A stretch of 56,734 nucleotides of DNA from Novipirellula herctigrandis (lineage in GTDB: Bacteria; Planctomycetota; Planctomycetia; Pirellulales; Pirellulaceae). A model generated the notes under the pieces. It made no database searches, was not told the DNA's origin, and saw only the letters and a list, made by a program, of their open reading frames with translations. Below, piece after piece: positions 16,402 to 26,016 of the stretch (positions are counted from its first letter, which is position 1; the number at the start of each line of letters is the position of its first letter). A program made the position numbers and the translations under genes. Location: contig SJPJ01000001.1 in assembly GCA_007859835.1 (NCBI GenBank), positions 7,285,799-7,342,532 on the forward strand. The letters are read 5' to 3'.

Positions 16402-17271
16402 TCAGGAATTGGATGCTTCTTTTAGATGCCGTTGGATAAATGCTTGCGGAGTCTCATCCGTTTGGCGTTTAAAGACTCGATAAAAATGTCCCAGGTCGTG
16501 AAACCCTGCTTCCAAGCATGAGCCCAAAATGTCCTCGGTTTCCAGCATACGACGCTTGGCAAACTCAATCCGCCGATGTGTGACGTACTGGGTGACTGTC
16601 ATTCCGGTGTGACGACGAAAATGGTCGGTGTAGGAGCGATAGCTCATGTTCGCTTCTCTCGCGAGTTCCGCAACGTGAAGTTCTTCGGTAAAGCGATGGT
16701 CGATATCGACTATGCTGGCTAAAAAGCGTTTAGGCGTTTGATGCGATGGTTGGCGTTGGCTGCGAGTCAAGGCACGCGTGAGGGAGAGCAACAAATGGAT
16801 CGAAAGAGCGAGCGCCGAAGCCGCTCGATCGGGTAGGTCTTGTCCAAGTTCCAAAACGAGTGCGTCAAAAAGTCGCTCCAACCCCGCCCGTTCATTCTCC
16901 GAAGGAATCGTTTGTGCTGACATTTCAGGGAGCAGTTCGCGTGTTCGTCGCCAAAGGCTTCGCACGCTTTCGGGTGACGACAAAGCACGTCCGTCCAGGC
17001 AAAGCATACTTAGCGTCATCGGGTTGTCAGGTTCGTCGATAAAACGATGACGTATGCGAGGCGGCACTCGAACCAGCGAAGATGCACGCAAATCGATGGT
17101 CTTGGAAGTCCCTAGCAATTGACCGCGTCCCGCCCGTACGTAACAAAGTTTGTGGTACGGATGGGCGCAAAACGGCATCGCAAAGTTAGCAGCATGTTGG
17201 CTGGTTAATGCCGAAATGCCGAACTTTGGAAGATCAATCTCGATCGGTTTTCTTCGTAAGGGAATCTGCAT
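16402..17271 (-). CDS. AraC-family transcriptional regulator
   Basis: 289 residues from ATG 17271. N-terminal cupin-like AraC ligand-binding domain (HPYHKLCYVRAGRG, then LVRVPPRIRHRF) and a C-terminal double HTH: ELHVAELAREANMSYRSYTDHFR and the family signature region LEAGFHDLGHFYRVFKRQTDETPQAF. The frame is open further upstream to 17487 but that would run into the divergent isomerase-like gene; 17271 begins just before the conserved domain. Presumed regulator of the MetE-like/enolase operon downstream and of the divergent gene at 17462. Confidence 0.88.
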   Translation of the reverse strand: MQIPLRRKPIEIDLPKFGISALTSQHAANFAMPFCAHPYHKLCYVRAGRGQLLGTSKTIDLRASSLVRVPPRIRHRFIDEPDNPMTLSMLCLDGRALSSPESVRSLWRRTRELLPEMSAQTIPSENERAGLERLFDALVLELGQDLPDRAASALALSIHLLLSLTRALTRSQRQPSHQTPKRFLASIVDIDHRFTEELHVAELAREANMSYRSYTDHFRRHTGMTVTQYVTHRRIEFAKRRMLETEDILGSCLEAGFHDLGHFYRVFKRQTDETPQAFIQRHLKEASNS

Positions 17272-17401
17272 TTTGTCGTAAATATAACGTGGCGTGGAAG
17301 CGATCTCAAGTAAATTTTGACGAGAATGGTAGACAGATTGCCGAATGCGCAAATCCACCGAAAGCGCCAAGACCCGTGTTTGTTGGGTGGTTAAAGTGTT
17401 C

Positions 17402-17419
17402 ACGATCCGATCCGATCGT
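17402..17419. promoter_or_regulatory. Inverted repeat in the AraC / isomerase-like divergent spacer
   Basis: ACGATC (17402-17407) and GATCGT (17414-17419) are exact inverted repeats separated by 6 bp, in the 190-bp spacer between the AraC gene and the divergent isomerase-like gene. Position and symmetry make it a candidate operator; AraC proteins more often use direct repeats, so the assignment is weak. Confidence 0.3.
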
Positions 17420-17461
17420 TTGACGTTTTCGTTAGCAGTGTGTTGAAAGAGAGTGGGAGAG

Positions 17462-18919
17462 ATGGGCAGCAAAAATTTGGCCAACAAGCTTGGCTTCGAC
17501 GTGGTCCTCTTTGGCTCGACGGTCTATTGGAACGAAGAAAGCATGCTTTCGAGTGTTTTGGAACAAGTGAAAGCCGCGATGAGTGAGTTGCAGTCGACAA
17601 TCGATAATGGGGTGGTCGCAGACGAATTCGATCTCCATTTCCATTTGATAAGCTCGTCGGAGCAATGCCAGGATTTCGTCACGAAGCCGCGGGGCGATGC
17701 TGCGATCTTTGCTCCGCTTAGTGGCGGCGTGCAACCGTGGATGATTGCAACGGCAAAGTGCTACCAACACATTGGACTTGCCAATCTGTACTTGCCATCA
17801 TCGCTCGATCCCGTTTTGACCGCAGCGTTTCTGTGTCGTAATGCGCACCCGGCTGCAACTGATTTTTTCGCCCATCAGCAGATGCGCGGTAAGTCCATCG
17901 AGTGGTTGGCGTCGCTAGAGGCGTGGGATGCCTTTCGTCGAGCCTGGTGTGCAGCACAGAAACTGCAACACAGTCGGTTGCTTAAGATAGGCGAGACCGA
18001 GCCCTGGGTAATTAACAGTTGTCGGTCGGTCGAACGGTTCCGAGAGCGGTTGGGGATGGAGATCATTCCGATCGAGCTGCCTGACTTGTATGAGCGCGTT
18101 CGTGGCGTTCAAGAGTCAGACGCCGAGTCGATCGCGTCAGAGTGGGTACAACGTGCCAAGGAGCTTGTGGGTATTGATTCATCGGATGTGAATCAAGCGG
18201 CACGCGTTGTCGTGGCGATGCGACAATTGTTGGCCGAACACGAAGCCGATGGTTTGTCGATCGCTTGCTTTGCATTGATCAAAGAATTGAAGACAACAAG
18301 TTGCTTGGCGACCGCGTGTTTGAATGAGGCGTTCGGATCGTTGGCTGCTTGCGAAGGCGACTTGGACGCCGCCGCAACCATGATGCTACTTAAGAATCTC
18401 GGTGCCGATTTTGTTTGGATCGGAAATCCAATTATCTATTGCGGTCCGTTTATCGATTTCGTTCACTGTACTGCTCCACGCGGACGACGCGGCGTCGATT
18501 TTCCGTACCGCCTGATGACTCACCATGAATCGGGGCAAGGCGTTGCGCCGGAGGTCGAGTTGCCTGGCCAACAGACGGTTACGTTGGCTCGGATTGGTGC
18601 GGACTTAACAAAGATTGCCGTTCATACCGGACAATCACAGCAAGTGGCTAAGCAATCCGCCTGTCACACACAATTGCGGATTTTGCTTGACTACCCCCGA
18701 GACTTTTTAACGCACCTGCTTGGGACCCACCAAGTTCTCAGTTTCGGTGACATGACTCAGCCCCTGCGATACGCTGCCAAGTTCCTTGCTCTTCAGACCC
18801 TAGGGGAATCGACTTGGCGTGTGGCAAGCCCTCTCGTTCATGACCAAGTTCAGCATCAACATCGGGTCGAGAATGCGAGCTCATCAGACGCGTGTTGTCT
18901 TCCTGTGCTTCCCAACTGA
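17462..18919 (+). CDS. L-fucose/L-arabinose isomerase-like protein
   Basis: 485 residues, cytosolic. The C-terminal half carries the fucose-isomerase-like features NEAFGSLAACEGDLDAA (residues about 280-297), FVHCTAPR and THHESGQGVAPEVELPG, which in the family line the metal and substrate site; the N-terminal half has the Rossmann-like domain of the same superfamily. It would interconvert an aldose and ketose or serve a related function. ATG 17462 is preferred to GTG 17453 since it has GGGAGAG just upstream. It is divergent from the AraC gene, and a strong terminator follows its stop. With a GH95 fucosidase in the window, fucose or a methylated or deoxy sugar is a natural candidate substrate. 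Confidence 0.82.
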   Translation: MGSKNLANKLGFDVVLFGSTVYWNEESMLSSVLEQVKAAMSELQSTIDNGVVADEFDLHFHLISSSEQCQDFVTKPRGDAAIFAPLSGGVQPWMIATAKCYQHIGLANLYLPSSLDPVLTAAFLCRNAHPAATDFFAHQQMRGKSIEWLASLEAWDAFRRAWCAAQKLQHSRLLKIGETEPWVINSCRSVERFRERLGMEIIPIELPDLYERVRGVQESDAESIASEWVQRAKELVGIDSSDVNQAARVVVAMRQLLAEHEADGLSIACFALIKELKTTSCLATACLNEAFGSLAACEGDLDAAATMMLLKNLGADFVWIGNPIIYCGPFIDFVHCTAPRGRRGVDFPYRLMTHHESGQGVAPEVELPGQQTVTLARIGADLTKIAVHTGQSQQVAKQSACHTQLRILLDYPRDFLTHLLGTHQVLSFGDMTQPLRYAAKFLALQTLGESTWRVASPLVHDQVQHQHRVENASSSDACCLPVLPN

Positions 18920-18930
18920 ATTTTTGGCGC

Positions 18931-18960
18931 AGTGCCGGAAAACTGCGTTTTGGCACTTTT
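18931..18960 (+). terminator. Intrinsic terminator after the isomerase-like gene
   Basis: AGTGCC (18931-18936) pairs with GGCACT (18952-18957), with an inner AAAAC/GTTTT stem offset by a two-base bulge and a TGC loop; a TTTT run closes it. It starts 12 bases after the stop codon. Confidence 0.6.
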
Positions 18961-19150
18961 GGAACGACTCTCGTTTGATTGTCAGTAGCGTCTCGCCCAA
19001 GCATTTGTTTTGCATTGCATTCCCTTGATCTCTTAGGCGGATGTCGGGAGGTGTAGGCTGTATATCTGCCCAAACTCTGGCGTTGCCTATTGTTTGTCTA
19101 GGCAAAATCACTCCGCTTTTATGCGAAAAAACCTTTAGGAGCTGAAGTTC

Positions 19151-19228
19151 ATGAGAAGGTTTGCGTCGGTATCGCTTGCATTTTTGGTTGAGGGGTTGCT
19201 GCTTCCTCGTTCACTCGTGCCACTTTAG
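19151..19228 (+). CDS. Possible 25-residue leader-like micro-ORF or secreted-gene remnant
   Basis: ATG 19151 has AGGAG at 19137-19141, 9 nt upstream, and encodes 25 residues with a signal-peptide-like start (MRRFASVSLAFLVEGLLL) before TAG at 19226. It runs into the 3' end of the protease gene on the other strand. It may be the severed 5' end of a secreted protein gene or chance. The rest of the 291-bp spacer 18920-19210 holds the terminator and nothing else I can name. Confidence 0.2.
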   Translation: MRRFASVSLAFLVEGLLLPRSLVPL

Positions 19229-20008
19229 GTCGGGTAAATTTTCATCTAGCCATTTGCGGGATTCGGCCAGTAGTTCGTGGTGGCTGTGATTTCCTAGTGA
19301 GGGTGATAATCGGTTTGAAACGGTTGTCGTTATGCCCACAAGCAACCATGAGTCACCTCGACGAATAAACACTGGCGAACCACTATCAAGCAATGCTGGA
19401 AACACTTCGTCACCCTCTGTGTTCTCGGCTTCGGGTGCATCGAAGCGAATCTTTCCTCGATGATTCGTCACCTGTTCGATACGATTGTGGCCGCTGGCGA
19501 AGTTGCCTCCGAGGAGGGCGTGACCAACCCATCCGGACAATCCGTAACCACCGAGCCATACTCGATCCCCCGCTTTTGGCTTTGACCTGCATAACGATAC
19601 TCTTTGGCAATCGATTGAATCGGAAACCGTTCGACGAAGACGGATCAAAGCTAAGTCGACCCCTTTCACGGGATGCTTGGCTATCGATTCCGCCGCAAAA
19701 AATTCGCCGCCAATCGCAATGCTAACCATCTCAATCGGCCAAGAGTCGACGGCATGTTTTGCTGTTAGAACATGTCGTGAATCGACTAGGACTCCACACC
19801 CGCCGAAGACGTGAAGTGGCGTGTAATGCAGCTTGACTACGGATTGCATGACATCCGAAGGCTCGCGACCTATTTGGGCTGATTGTTCTTTGCTCCAAAT
19901 AATTGCATGAGCCAAAGGCAAAGGAAGCAAAGCGAACGCAGCAACCATTGCAAAACAGAATCGAACTAACTGCGTTCGGGAGCATGGTTTTTGGAGTTCT
20001 TTTGTCAT
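19211..20008 (-). CDS. Secreted trypsin-like serine protease
   Basis: 265 residues with a signal peptide ending near AHA (residues 33-35). Chymotrypsin-fold triad: His85 in LTAKHAV, Asp118 in GVDLALIRL, Ser209 in LLDSGSPV. The serine motif is DSGSP instead of GDSGGP, which alters the oxyanion-loop residue after the usual Gly. It starts 30 bp after the GH116 stop on the same strand and may be cotranscribed. A housekeeping or maturation role for exported proteins is possible; target unknown. Confidence 0.85.
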   Translation of the reverse strand: MTKELQKPCSRTQLVRFCFAMVAAFALLPLPLAHAIIWSKEQSAQIGREPSDVMQSVVKLHYTPLHVFGGCGVLVDSRHVLTAKHAVDSWPIEMVSIAIGGEFFAAESIAKHPVKGVDLALIRLRRTVSDSIDCQRVSLCRSKPKAGDRVWLGGYGLSGWVGHALLGGNFASGHNRIEQVTNHRGKIRFDAPEAENTEGDEVFPALLDSGSPVFIRRGDSWLLVGITTTVSNRLSPSLGNHSHHELLAESRKWLDENLPDLKWHE

Positions 20009-20037
20009 TGACTTAACGAAGGTTGTGTAGCGTTGGG

Positions 20038-23000
20038 TTACATCGTGAAATGGATCTCAATCGATTGCACTGCTCGAATGGTTTCGTCCTGCAATAGAGT
20101 GATTGTGATCTCTGTGCCGTTTTGTTCCCAGTTGGTTTTGATTTGTTCACCGGAAATTGTGACGGTTACTTGCTTTGCCGTTTTATTTTTTGGGAGCGAG
20201 AGGACGAGTGATTGCAGACGCAATTGTCCCCACTTCACTGCAATGGAATTGGTTTGCGTGGAGTCCGTTCTTTGTTGTTGTAGTGCCCCCCATCCTTCGG
20301 CCCCACTAAAGAAACAACGAAAGTCATCTACCATCATCCGCGGTGCAAAACCGATTTCACCAGCCGGGCCGTCATAGCGAAAGCCGCTTGCGGCTAGGAG
20401 CATGCTCCACGATGCCATCGCTCGCGAATAATGGTCACCTCCTTCAATTTCGCACCAAGGATTATGCTTCGAGCCGTCGTAGCGTTGGTGCACGCCGTAA
20501 GCGATGGATAGCCCTTCTTGAAGCAATCCTTCCCAAATCATATGTGAGGCGGCTTGATACTCGTAGCCAGTCCATGGATCATCATTCTGGCCGATCCGGT
20601 TGTCTGGCGGATCCCCTTTGGGATAGGTGATCCCGACCATTCCAGCTTCGCCTTCGTTAGCCAGCAAAATGAAACGCCGTGTTACCCGCTTGTAAACCGT
20701 TGCAACGTCGGGCGTCCAGTTGTACTTAAAGACGCTTCGAAGCGCACCGTCAACGTAGGGCTTCGGATAGACATATCCAAGTCCAAGTTGGTGTGCCCAG
20801 TTTTGGCCAAACACTTGGTCGGAAAGGCAGCCGTCACCATAGGATCGCCCTTTTTGATTGTCTGGTAACGCCCCTTCGGGAGCAGGCGAGTACTTGTGGA
20901 TAAAGTACTCTCCGTTCCAAAGATTTCCCAAGCCCCAGTCGCGGCCACTTTCAAACAAGTTGTGGCAGGTGTCAGCAAACGCATCGTCATGCTGGACACG
21001 CGCCATCTCTTCTGCAGCTCTTAATGCTGCTAGATAAAGGGAACCGCTGAAGGTGTTGGGCCCCCAGCCTAAGCTGTCTGTTAAATGCTGCAAACCTTCG
21101 AGGATGCCGTTGGTGGGGCCGTGTCGTCCATCGCGTTCAATCAAGTATTCGGTTGCTCTCTTGATTCTCGGATACAGCTCATTTAGGTATTGGTTGTCAG
21201 CTGACATCAAGTGTTCGCGATAGGCCTTCAGCACATAGCCGGCCTGAGCATCCGGGATGTAGCCCCAATTTTTGAATGACTCACTGTTGTCGTTGAATCC
21301 CCTGAAATTGATCCGTCCGGAATCTTTGAAGGAAGCCGTATCGCTAAAGTCCTGCATCATGCGGACAGATCTTTCCAGATCAGGAAACAATCGAGCTGGT
21401 CCTTGTGCGTAGTTCCAAACATGACCACATGTGCCGATACAAAACCCAACGCCTTCCCAAGAGTAGAATCGACCGTTTTTCCACCACTCGACTGTGTCCG
21501 AGGCGAGGGTCGACGTGGATGCCATCGAACGTTGGGCCAACCAGTACGGCAATGTCGTATCGAGATACAAACTATCACGGAACGTATGAGTCGATCGATC
21601 CAATCGGTCAATGTTCTTCGCTAAATGCTTCACCACATCCAAGGAATCATCAAACCAATTCGCGTACATTCGACCGACCTCACCAGGACAACCTTTGTTG
21701 TCGTTGATATGGTTTGGGAAGTACCACGAGATGAAGAACCTCACCGATTTTGATTCGCCCTTTGCTAAGGTCAGCGACGAAGTTACTGTGCCACACGGCT
21801 TTGACGAAATCGGGCTGACGCTTGATAGTTTCGCGGGTACTTCGTTTTCGGAGAGTGATGTCAAAAAAGCTTGCTGTGAATCCCAGGCGGCGGATGCTAC
21901 GGCATTTGGGTCCAATGCTGCCAACGTCATGTTGCCAAACTCCGGGTGCCATACCGGAAGTTGTTCCTCTTGCTGTGGATCCAAGTTCGTCAAGTAGATT
22001 TGGTCGACCAAGATATTTTGATGTGGATCTTCATCAATGATCTTGATTTGGGCTTGAAGGCCCACGAACTCTTGGACGTTCCATGATTTGACCGTTAGCG
22101 AATCTTTCGAATCTGGGGTCGCTGTTCGAACCACTTTTCCATCGACGAGAAGTTGAATACTCGGTACATTGATCGCCCAAGTACGCGAACGATTTCGATA
22201 GCCGATCGAGAAGACCAGATTGTTCTCAGCGATCATAAATGGGATGGATGTTAATGTCCCTCGTGTGTTGTCACCATTGGTGCCCGAGGCGATCAGGTGC
22301 TGTCCCTCTGCTCTTCGGATTCGGCTCAGTTGTTTGTGGTCGACGAATCTTGTTGCTACCGAGTCGAATGCATCGCCTTCGACGGTCCACTTTTCGAGGC
22401 TGCCACTTTGAACCGATGTGCCATCAGGCCGTATGATTGCCGATTCAAAGTTATCAAACATTTTTACGCGTTGAGTTTCGGCGGGAGAAGTGTTGTCCTG
22501 TGCATGGGGATGATCTGCAGGTGCAATTAAATCCATGTACGTTCCATGCCACTGAGGTTCGGAAACGACTCGGATTTGCCGTTGTGCTTTGGAACTATCG
22601 TCGCTGTTAATCATCACCGCGTTTTGCAGCCAACCGCCAAGCTTCACATTGAGTGGCGTGTCTGATTCATTCGTGACGGTGTATTGAATGATCGTCGCTG
22701 GATGCCCGGACGCCTTCGTGTCGAGCGGCACAAACGGCGAGAATACCTCGCCGACAACTTTCACCGGCCAATCCTGTTGCTTTGCCCCTTCGTAGAGGAT
22801 CGTTGCGATCGGGTATTCCCCGATAAAGCCAATGTTGTCGAAGCCGTCCTGGCTAAGTGGTAGCACCTTGCGATTCCCCTCGCCATTGCCAACTCGATCG
22901 TCATCGTCCTTGGCAACTGCGATCGCAAAACCTTGCTGTAAACGACTGACGGGCCGGAACGTCCTGTAGCCTGTGTTTGGGTCTTGTTTGCGAAAGTCGG

Positions 23001-23277
23001 TTGAAATGCCTTCGTTAAAGATCCACCATCGGGCTAAGGTCCCGTCACCACGTACGTAGAGTTGTCCCGCACCGATTCCTCCACAGGGCATGCCAATGGT
23101 GTATCGTTCTTCACCGCGAAAGACCTTCCGCTCGCCTCGGTCAAACAGTGCGCTGATCCACTCGGCTTCAAGGTGCTTTTCTGCAGGCACGTAATGTTCG
23201 TTCGATGGCTGATCAGCCAACAACGGAGTCTCAGGCGTACAAAGTAGTAACACTTGAATCAGCAGCAATGTCCACAT
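20038..23277 (-). CDS. Secreted GH116 glycosidase with an inserted beta-sandwich domain
   Basis: 1079 residues from ATG 23277, which opens a clear signal peptide (MWTLLLIQVLLLCTP). The frame is open to 23457 with ATGs at 23352 and 23385, so the start is uncertain. The N-terminal beta-sandwich shows MPCGGIGAGQLYVRGDG; the (alpha/alpha)6 barrel shows SWEG (nucleophile Glu608), GTCGHVWNYAQ, then LTDSLGWGP (acid/base Asp734). GH116 enzymes are beta-glucosidases, beta-xylosidases or glucosylceramidases. Residues about 270-450 are an extra domain with WTVEGDAFDS, GTLTSIPFMI and NILVDQIYL, like the module found with planctomycete and levanase-type hydrolases, here set inside the catalytic protein. 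Downstream 30 bp is the protease gene. Confidence 0.86.
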   Translation of the reverse strand: MWTLLLIQVLLLCTPETPLLADQPSNEHYVPAEKHLEAEWISALFDRGERKVFRGEERYTIGMPCGGIGAGQLYVRGDGTLARWWIFNEGISTDFRKQDPNTGYRTFRPVSRLQQGFAIAVAKDDDDRVGNGEGNRKVLPLSQDGFDNIGFIGEYPIATILYEGAKQQDWPVKVVGEVFSPFVPLDTKASGHPATIIQYTVTNESDTPLNVKLGGWLQNAVMINSDDSSKAQRQIRVVSEPQWHGTYMDLIAPADHPHAQDNTSPAETQRVKMFDNFESAIIRPDGTSVQSGSLEKWTVEGDAFDSVATRFVDHKQLSRIRRAEGQHLIASGTNGDNTRGTLTSIPFMIAENNLVFSIGYRNRSRTWAINVPSIQLLVDGKVVRTATPDSKDSLTVKSWNVQEFVGLQAQIKIIDEDPHQNILVDQIYLTNLDPQQEEQLPVWHPEFGNMTLAALDPNAVASAAWDSQQAFLTSLSENEVPAKLSSVSPISSKPCGTVTSSLTLAKGESKSVRFFISWYFPNHINDNKGCPGEVGRMYANWFDDSLDVVKHLAKNIDRLDRSTHTFRDSLYLDTTLPYWLAQRSMASTSTLASDTVEWWKNGRFYSWEGVGFCIGTCGHVWNYAQGPARLFPDLERSVRMMQDFSDTASFKDSGRINFRGFNDNSESFKNWGYIPDAQAGYVLKAYREHLMSADNQYLNELYPRIKRATEYLIERDGRHGPTNGILEGLQHLTDSLGWGPNTFSGSLYLAALRAAEEMARVQHDDAFADTCHNLFESGRDWGLGNLWNGEYFIHKYSPAPEGALPDNQKGRSYGDGCLSDQVFGQNWAHQLGLGYVYPKPYVDGALRSVFKYNWTPDVATVYKRVTRRFILLANEGEAGMVGITYPKGDPPDNRIGQNDDPWTGYEYQAASHMIWEGLLQEGLSIAYGVHQRYDGSKHNPWCEIEGGDHYSRAMASWSMLLAASGFRYDGPAGEIGFAPRMMVDDFRCFFSGAEGWGALQQQRTDSTQTNSIAVKWGQLRLQSLVLSLPKNKTAKQVTVTISGEQIKTNWEQNGTEITITLLQDETIRAVQSIEIHFTM

Positions 23278-23610
23278 TTTGGGCAAACTGCTGAGTGTCC
23301 GCGGCGCCTTTGTGTCTGTCCATCCGCCGGTTTGCTTTGAGCGTTCCAACATCACCGGCATGTAGGGATAATCAACCATATTCATTGGGATCTCATGTTG
23401 CGTTTGCGCAGCTGTTCTGCAGTGAACGCGGCTACGGTGTCGCCCGCGTCCAATCATAACATCTACTAAAAAGTTGGATTGCCGTTGTCACGCACCGCGT
23501 TTTTAATCGCCAAATTCCAGCGGCATTGTCCATTTTCGTGTCCTGCGACGACAAGGACTTACCATTGGAGAGGCAACTTGGGATTTGCATGGTGACTCGA
23601 TTGAGCGGCT

Positions 23611-25473
23611 TTATTCGGCGAAGGCCATTACTTCGCTTAGGCGACTGAAGCTAGGGAATGTGAGGCCATGGCAGCCTTGGGTGACAATTTTGATGAAGCG
23701 AATTTCGCGAACGGGGAATGAATGAACAACGTGATTCTTCTCGCCACGACTGCCCTTCTGAGCGCTGCCGATTTTCGCGAACGTCTTGCCGTCGGGTGAG
23801 ACATGCAGTTCGTAGATTTCGTGGCTAGTACCAATCGCTCGTTCGTAGATGACGATACGACCGACCGCCGAGGGAGACTTCAGTTCGATCAGGATCTCGA
23901 GCGGTTTGGGTTGAGTGGGGAATCCGAGGAAGTGATCAAAGCGATCCGGAAAACCATTGGTCAGACGCTGGGGCCCGAAGTGCGGTTGCGATGCACCGTC
24001 CGAAGGCGTGACTTTGGCCCTGTATGCGACGTTGTCCTTTTGTGACTCCGGATCGGCGAATGGAGTTTCAGGGAGCTTGTAGTCCGCAATCTTTTCTAGG
24101 ATCGGCAGGGTTTGTTTCTGGCGATTTTTATAGTCGGCGAAGTTACGCTCGCCTTCCCGATTCCAAGCGGCACTAGCGACGGCGGCAAGGCGTGGTAGGC
24201 ATAGCGGGATTACGTTTTCTTCTCGGCCCTCCCACCATGGCATGCAGAATCCGAGAATTCCCTCGGCTGTTTTGGTTCGGTGCGGATTCTCGTATGTGGA
24301 AAAACGGTGGTCGATGTGGCCGAAACTTTGTATGTCCCAGTTGTAACAACGCTCAACATCCACTGCTGTAAACATGGTTCTTGGGTAATGGTCAACCACG
24401 TAAAGTGGGTTCCAGGCGGCATTCACAATTTCGTATCCGGCATCAAGCATTTGCTGCGCGGGAAAGTCGACGGTACGCCAGTTCATATGGACGACGTTTT
24501 CGGCGACCTTGTGCTTGCCTTCTCCTAGGTGCGGCCCTTCCCAGACAAGTGTGCGTTTGCCTTTGGCGTTTAAGAACGTATTCAGGCGATTGATCAAATC
24601 GCGTTGGTCGTTCATCGGCACGCCGCTCGCTTCGTCACCTCCGATATGAATGAAGGGAGTGGCCTTGAAAACGCTAAGAAGTTCGGCGAGGAGTGTTTCC
24701 AGGCCTCGCTGGGCCTTGGGTTTGGTCGCAAGATCGGTAGAAGTGTTTCCAAAGATCTCGGGATACTCTCGACGGAGAATACCGGAGTGACCTGGGGCTT
24801 CGAGCTCCGGAATGATCGTGACGCCGCGAGCTTGTGAATAGCTCTCGAGGGCGACAAAGTCATCCCATTCCCAGCCTGCGCGTGAACGATAGAGTTTGGG
24901 GAAGGCCTTTGATGGCCAACTAAAAAGTTGGTCGTCGGTCAGATGGAGTTGAAGGTAGTTTACTTTGTAGAACCACATCATATCGACAATGCGCCGAAGC
25001 GTCGCCGGCGAATGTGGGTTGCGCCCCATGTCGACCATGAAGCTACGGTAGGAGCAGTCCGGATGGTCATCGATCGTCATCGACGGCCAGGTGATTTCAC
25101 CATTCTCGAGTGTGACGGTTTGTAGCAAGCTGGCTGCCGCATGGGCTGCTCCTTGGGAGGAGGCGGCGTTGATGGTCAGCTGATTGTCATTGCTATTGAT
25201 GCTGTAGCCCGCCGGAGGGAGCGAACTGTCTCTAGCAAACACGACAACGGGATTCAGCGCAGGGTCCGTTGTGATTGTGACATTTTTCGCTCCGAGTTTC
25301 TCGAGCGCAGCGACAAAGGCGTCTACCTGGTCTTTGAATTCGAGAGTCTCGCAGCGGATGGAGTCTCCGGTGATGCTGTGTGCGCTATCGAGTTCAACGT
25401 TTTGCGGAGCAGGAACGATTTGTGCGGATGCGGTGGAAGCGATGAACAAAAGTAAAAGGAGGGAGCGAAGCAT
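23611..25473 (-). CDS. Secreted GH20 beta-N-acetylhexosaminidase
   Basis: 620 residues from ATG 25473, signal peptide MLRSLLLLLFIASTASA. GH20b-like N-terminal domain (40-150), TIM barrel with FMVDMGRNPH and the catalytic pair Asp280-Glu281 in HIGGDEAS, and a C-terminal F5/8 type C (discoidin-like) domain from about 510 (LTNGF, LHVSPDGKTF). Uses substrate-assisted catalysis to release terminal GlcNAc or GalNAc. The frame is open upstream to 25587 but the signal peptide fixes the start. Followed by GH116 on the same strand after about 330 bp. Suggests the target glycan or host glycoprotein contains N-acetylhexosamine. Confidence 0.92.
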   Translation of the reverse strand: MLRSLLLLLFIASTASAQIVPAPQNVELDSAHSITGDSIRCETLEFKDQVDAFVAALEKLGAKNVTITTDPALNPVVVFARDSSLPPAGYSINSNDNQLTINAASSQGAAHAAASLLQTVTLENGEITWPSMTIDDHPDCSYRSFMVDMGRNPHSPATLRRIVDMMWFYKVNYLQLHLTDDQLFSWPSKAFPKLYRSRAGWEWDDFVALESYSQARGVTIIPELEAPGHSGILRREYPEIFGNTSTDLATKPKAQRGLETLLAELLSVFKATPFIHIGGDEASGVPMNDQRDLINRLNTFLNAKGKRTLVWEGPHLGEGKHKVAENVVHMNWRTVDFPAQQMLDAGYEIVNAAWNPLYVVDHYPRTMFTAVDVERCYNWDIQSFGHIDHRFSTYENPHRTKTAEGILGFCMPWWEGREENVIPLCLPRLAAVASAAWNREGERNFADYKNRQKQTLPILEKIADYKLPETPFADPESQKDNVAYRAKVTPSDGASQPHFGPQRLTNGFPDRFDHFLGFPTQPKPLEILIELKSPSAVGRIVIYERAIGTSHEIYELHVSPDGKTFAKIGSAQKGSRGEKNHVVHSFPVREIRFIKIVTQGCHGLTFPSFSRLSEVMAFAE

Positions 25474-26016
25474 TTTTTTGTCATTTCGGTGGGAGCAGAA
25501 TTTGTGTTCAGCTATTCGTTTATTGTGCCGTTTGTGGAGTCTTCGCGAGCAGTCGATTTGACTTATACGCAGCAATTTCGGGCACAAAAACAGTGCAGCA
25601 TAACACGAAATGCGAGTGAGTGAGTGTTGCCGTGTATTTGTTAGCTGGCTGGCGTTTTGTGTTGCTGGTAATTTTCATGTGAGGCTGTTCCAGTAAGTAG
25701 ACAGAGGTCATACTTCACCGAAAATGCGATTCAAATGGCTTGCGGCAGCGTCAACGAGCGGTGGTTGGCGGTGGTTTTGTGTCGTCTTTGGCGTCTGTCG
25801 TCAAGGCCGTCTTTGGGGAAGTGGCAAGGACTTCGACCCTTTAGGGGCTTCCACTGGGTCAATCTGTTAATCAGAATGCGGGTTGAACCATTTTGTCGAA
25901 TGAATCTCAACGATTCGAAGACGGAATTGTTCAGGGGCGAAAAGTTCTCGCAATTCCGCCCTCCCTTAGATCTCTCCTGCCTTTCCTTCCCACCTTGATT
26001 CCCCTTCGCCACTGTT
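25474..26016. other. Divergent intergenic region
   Basis: 543 bp between the GH20 start and the beta-helix start. It must hold both promoters. A 48-codon frame from ATG 25724 has no ribosome site and no family resemblance. No repeat or strong hairpin noticed. Confidence 0.4.

Noticed and set aside
16402-17487. Longer AraC start at 17487
   Set aside because: It would overlap the start of the divergent isomerase-like gene and add 72 residues with no domain; ATG 17271 sits just before the conserved part.
25724-25870. 48-codon frame from an ATG in the GH20/beta-helix spacer
   Set aside because: No Shine-Dalgarno sequence and Trp/Arg-rich composition of low plausibility.
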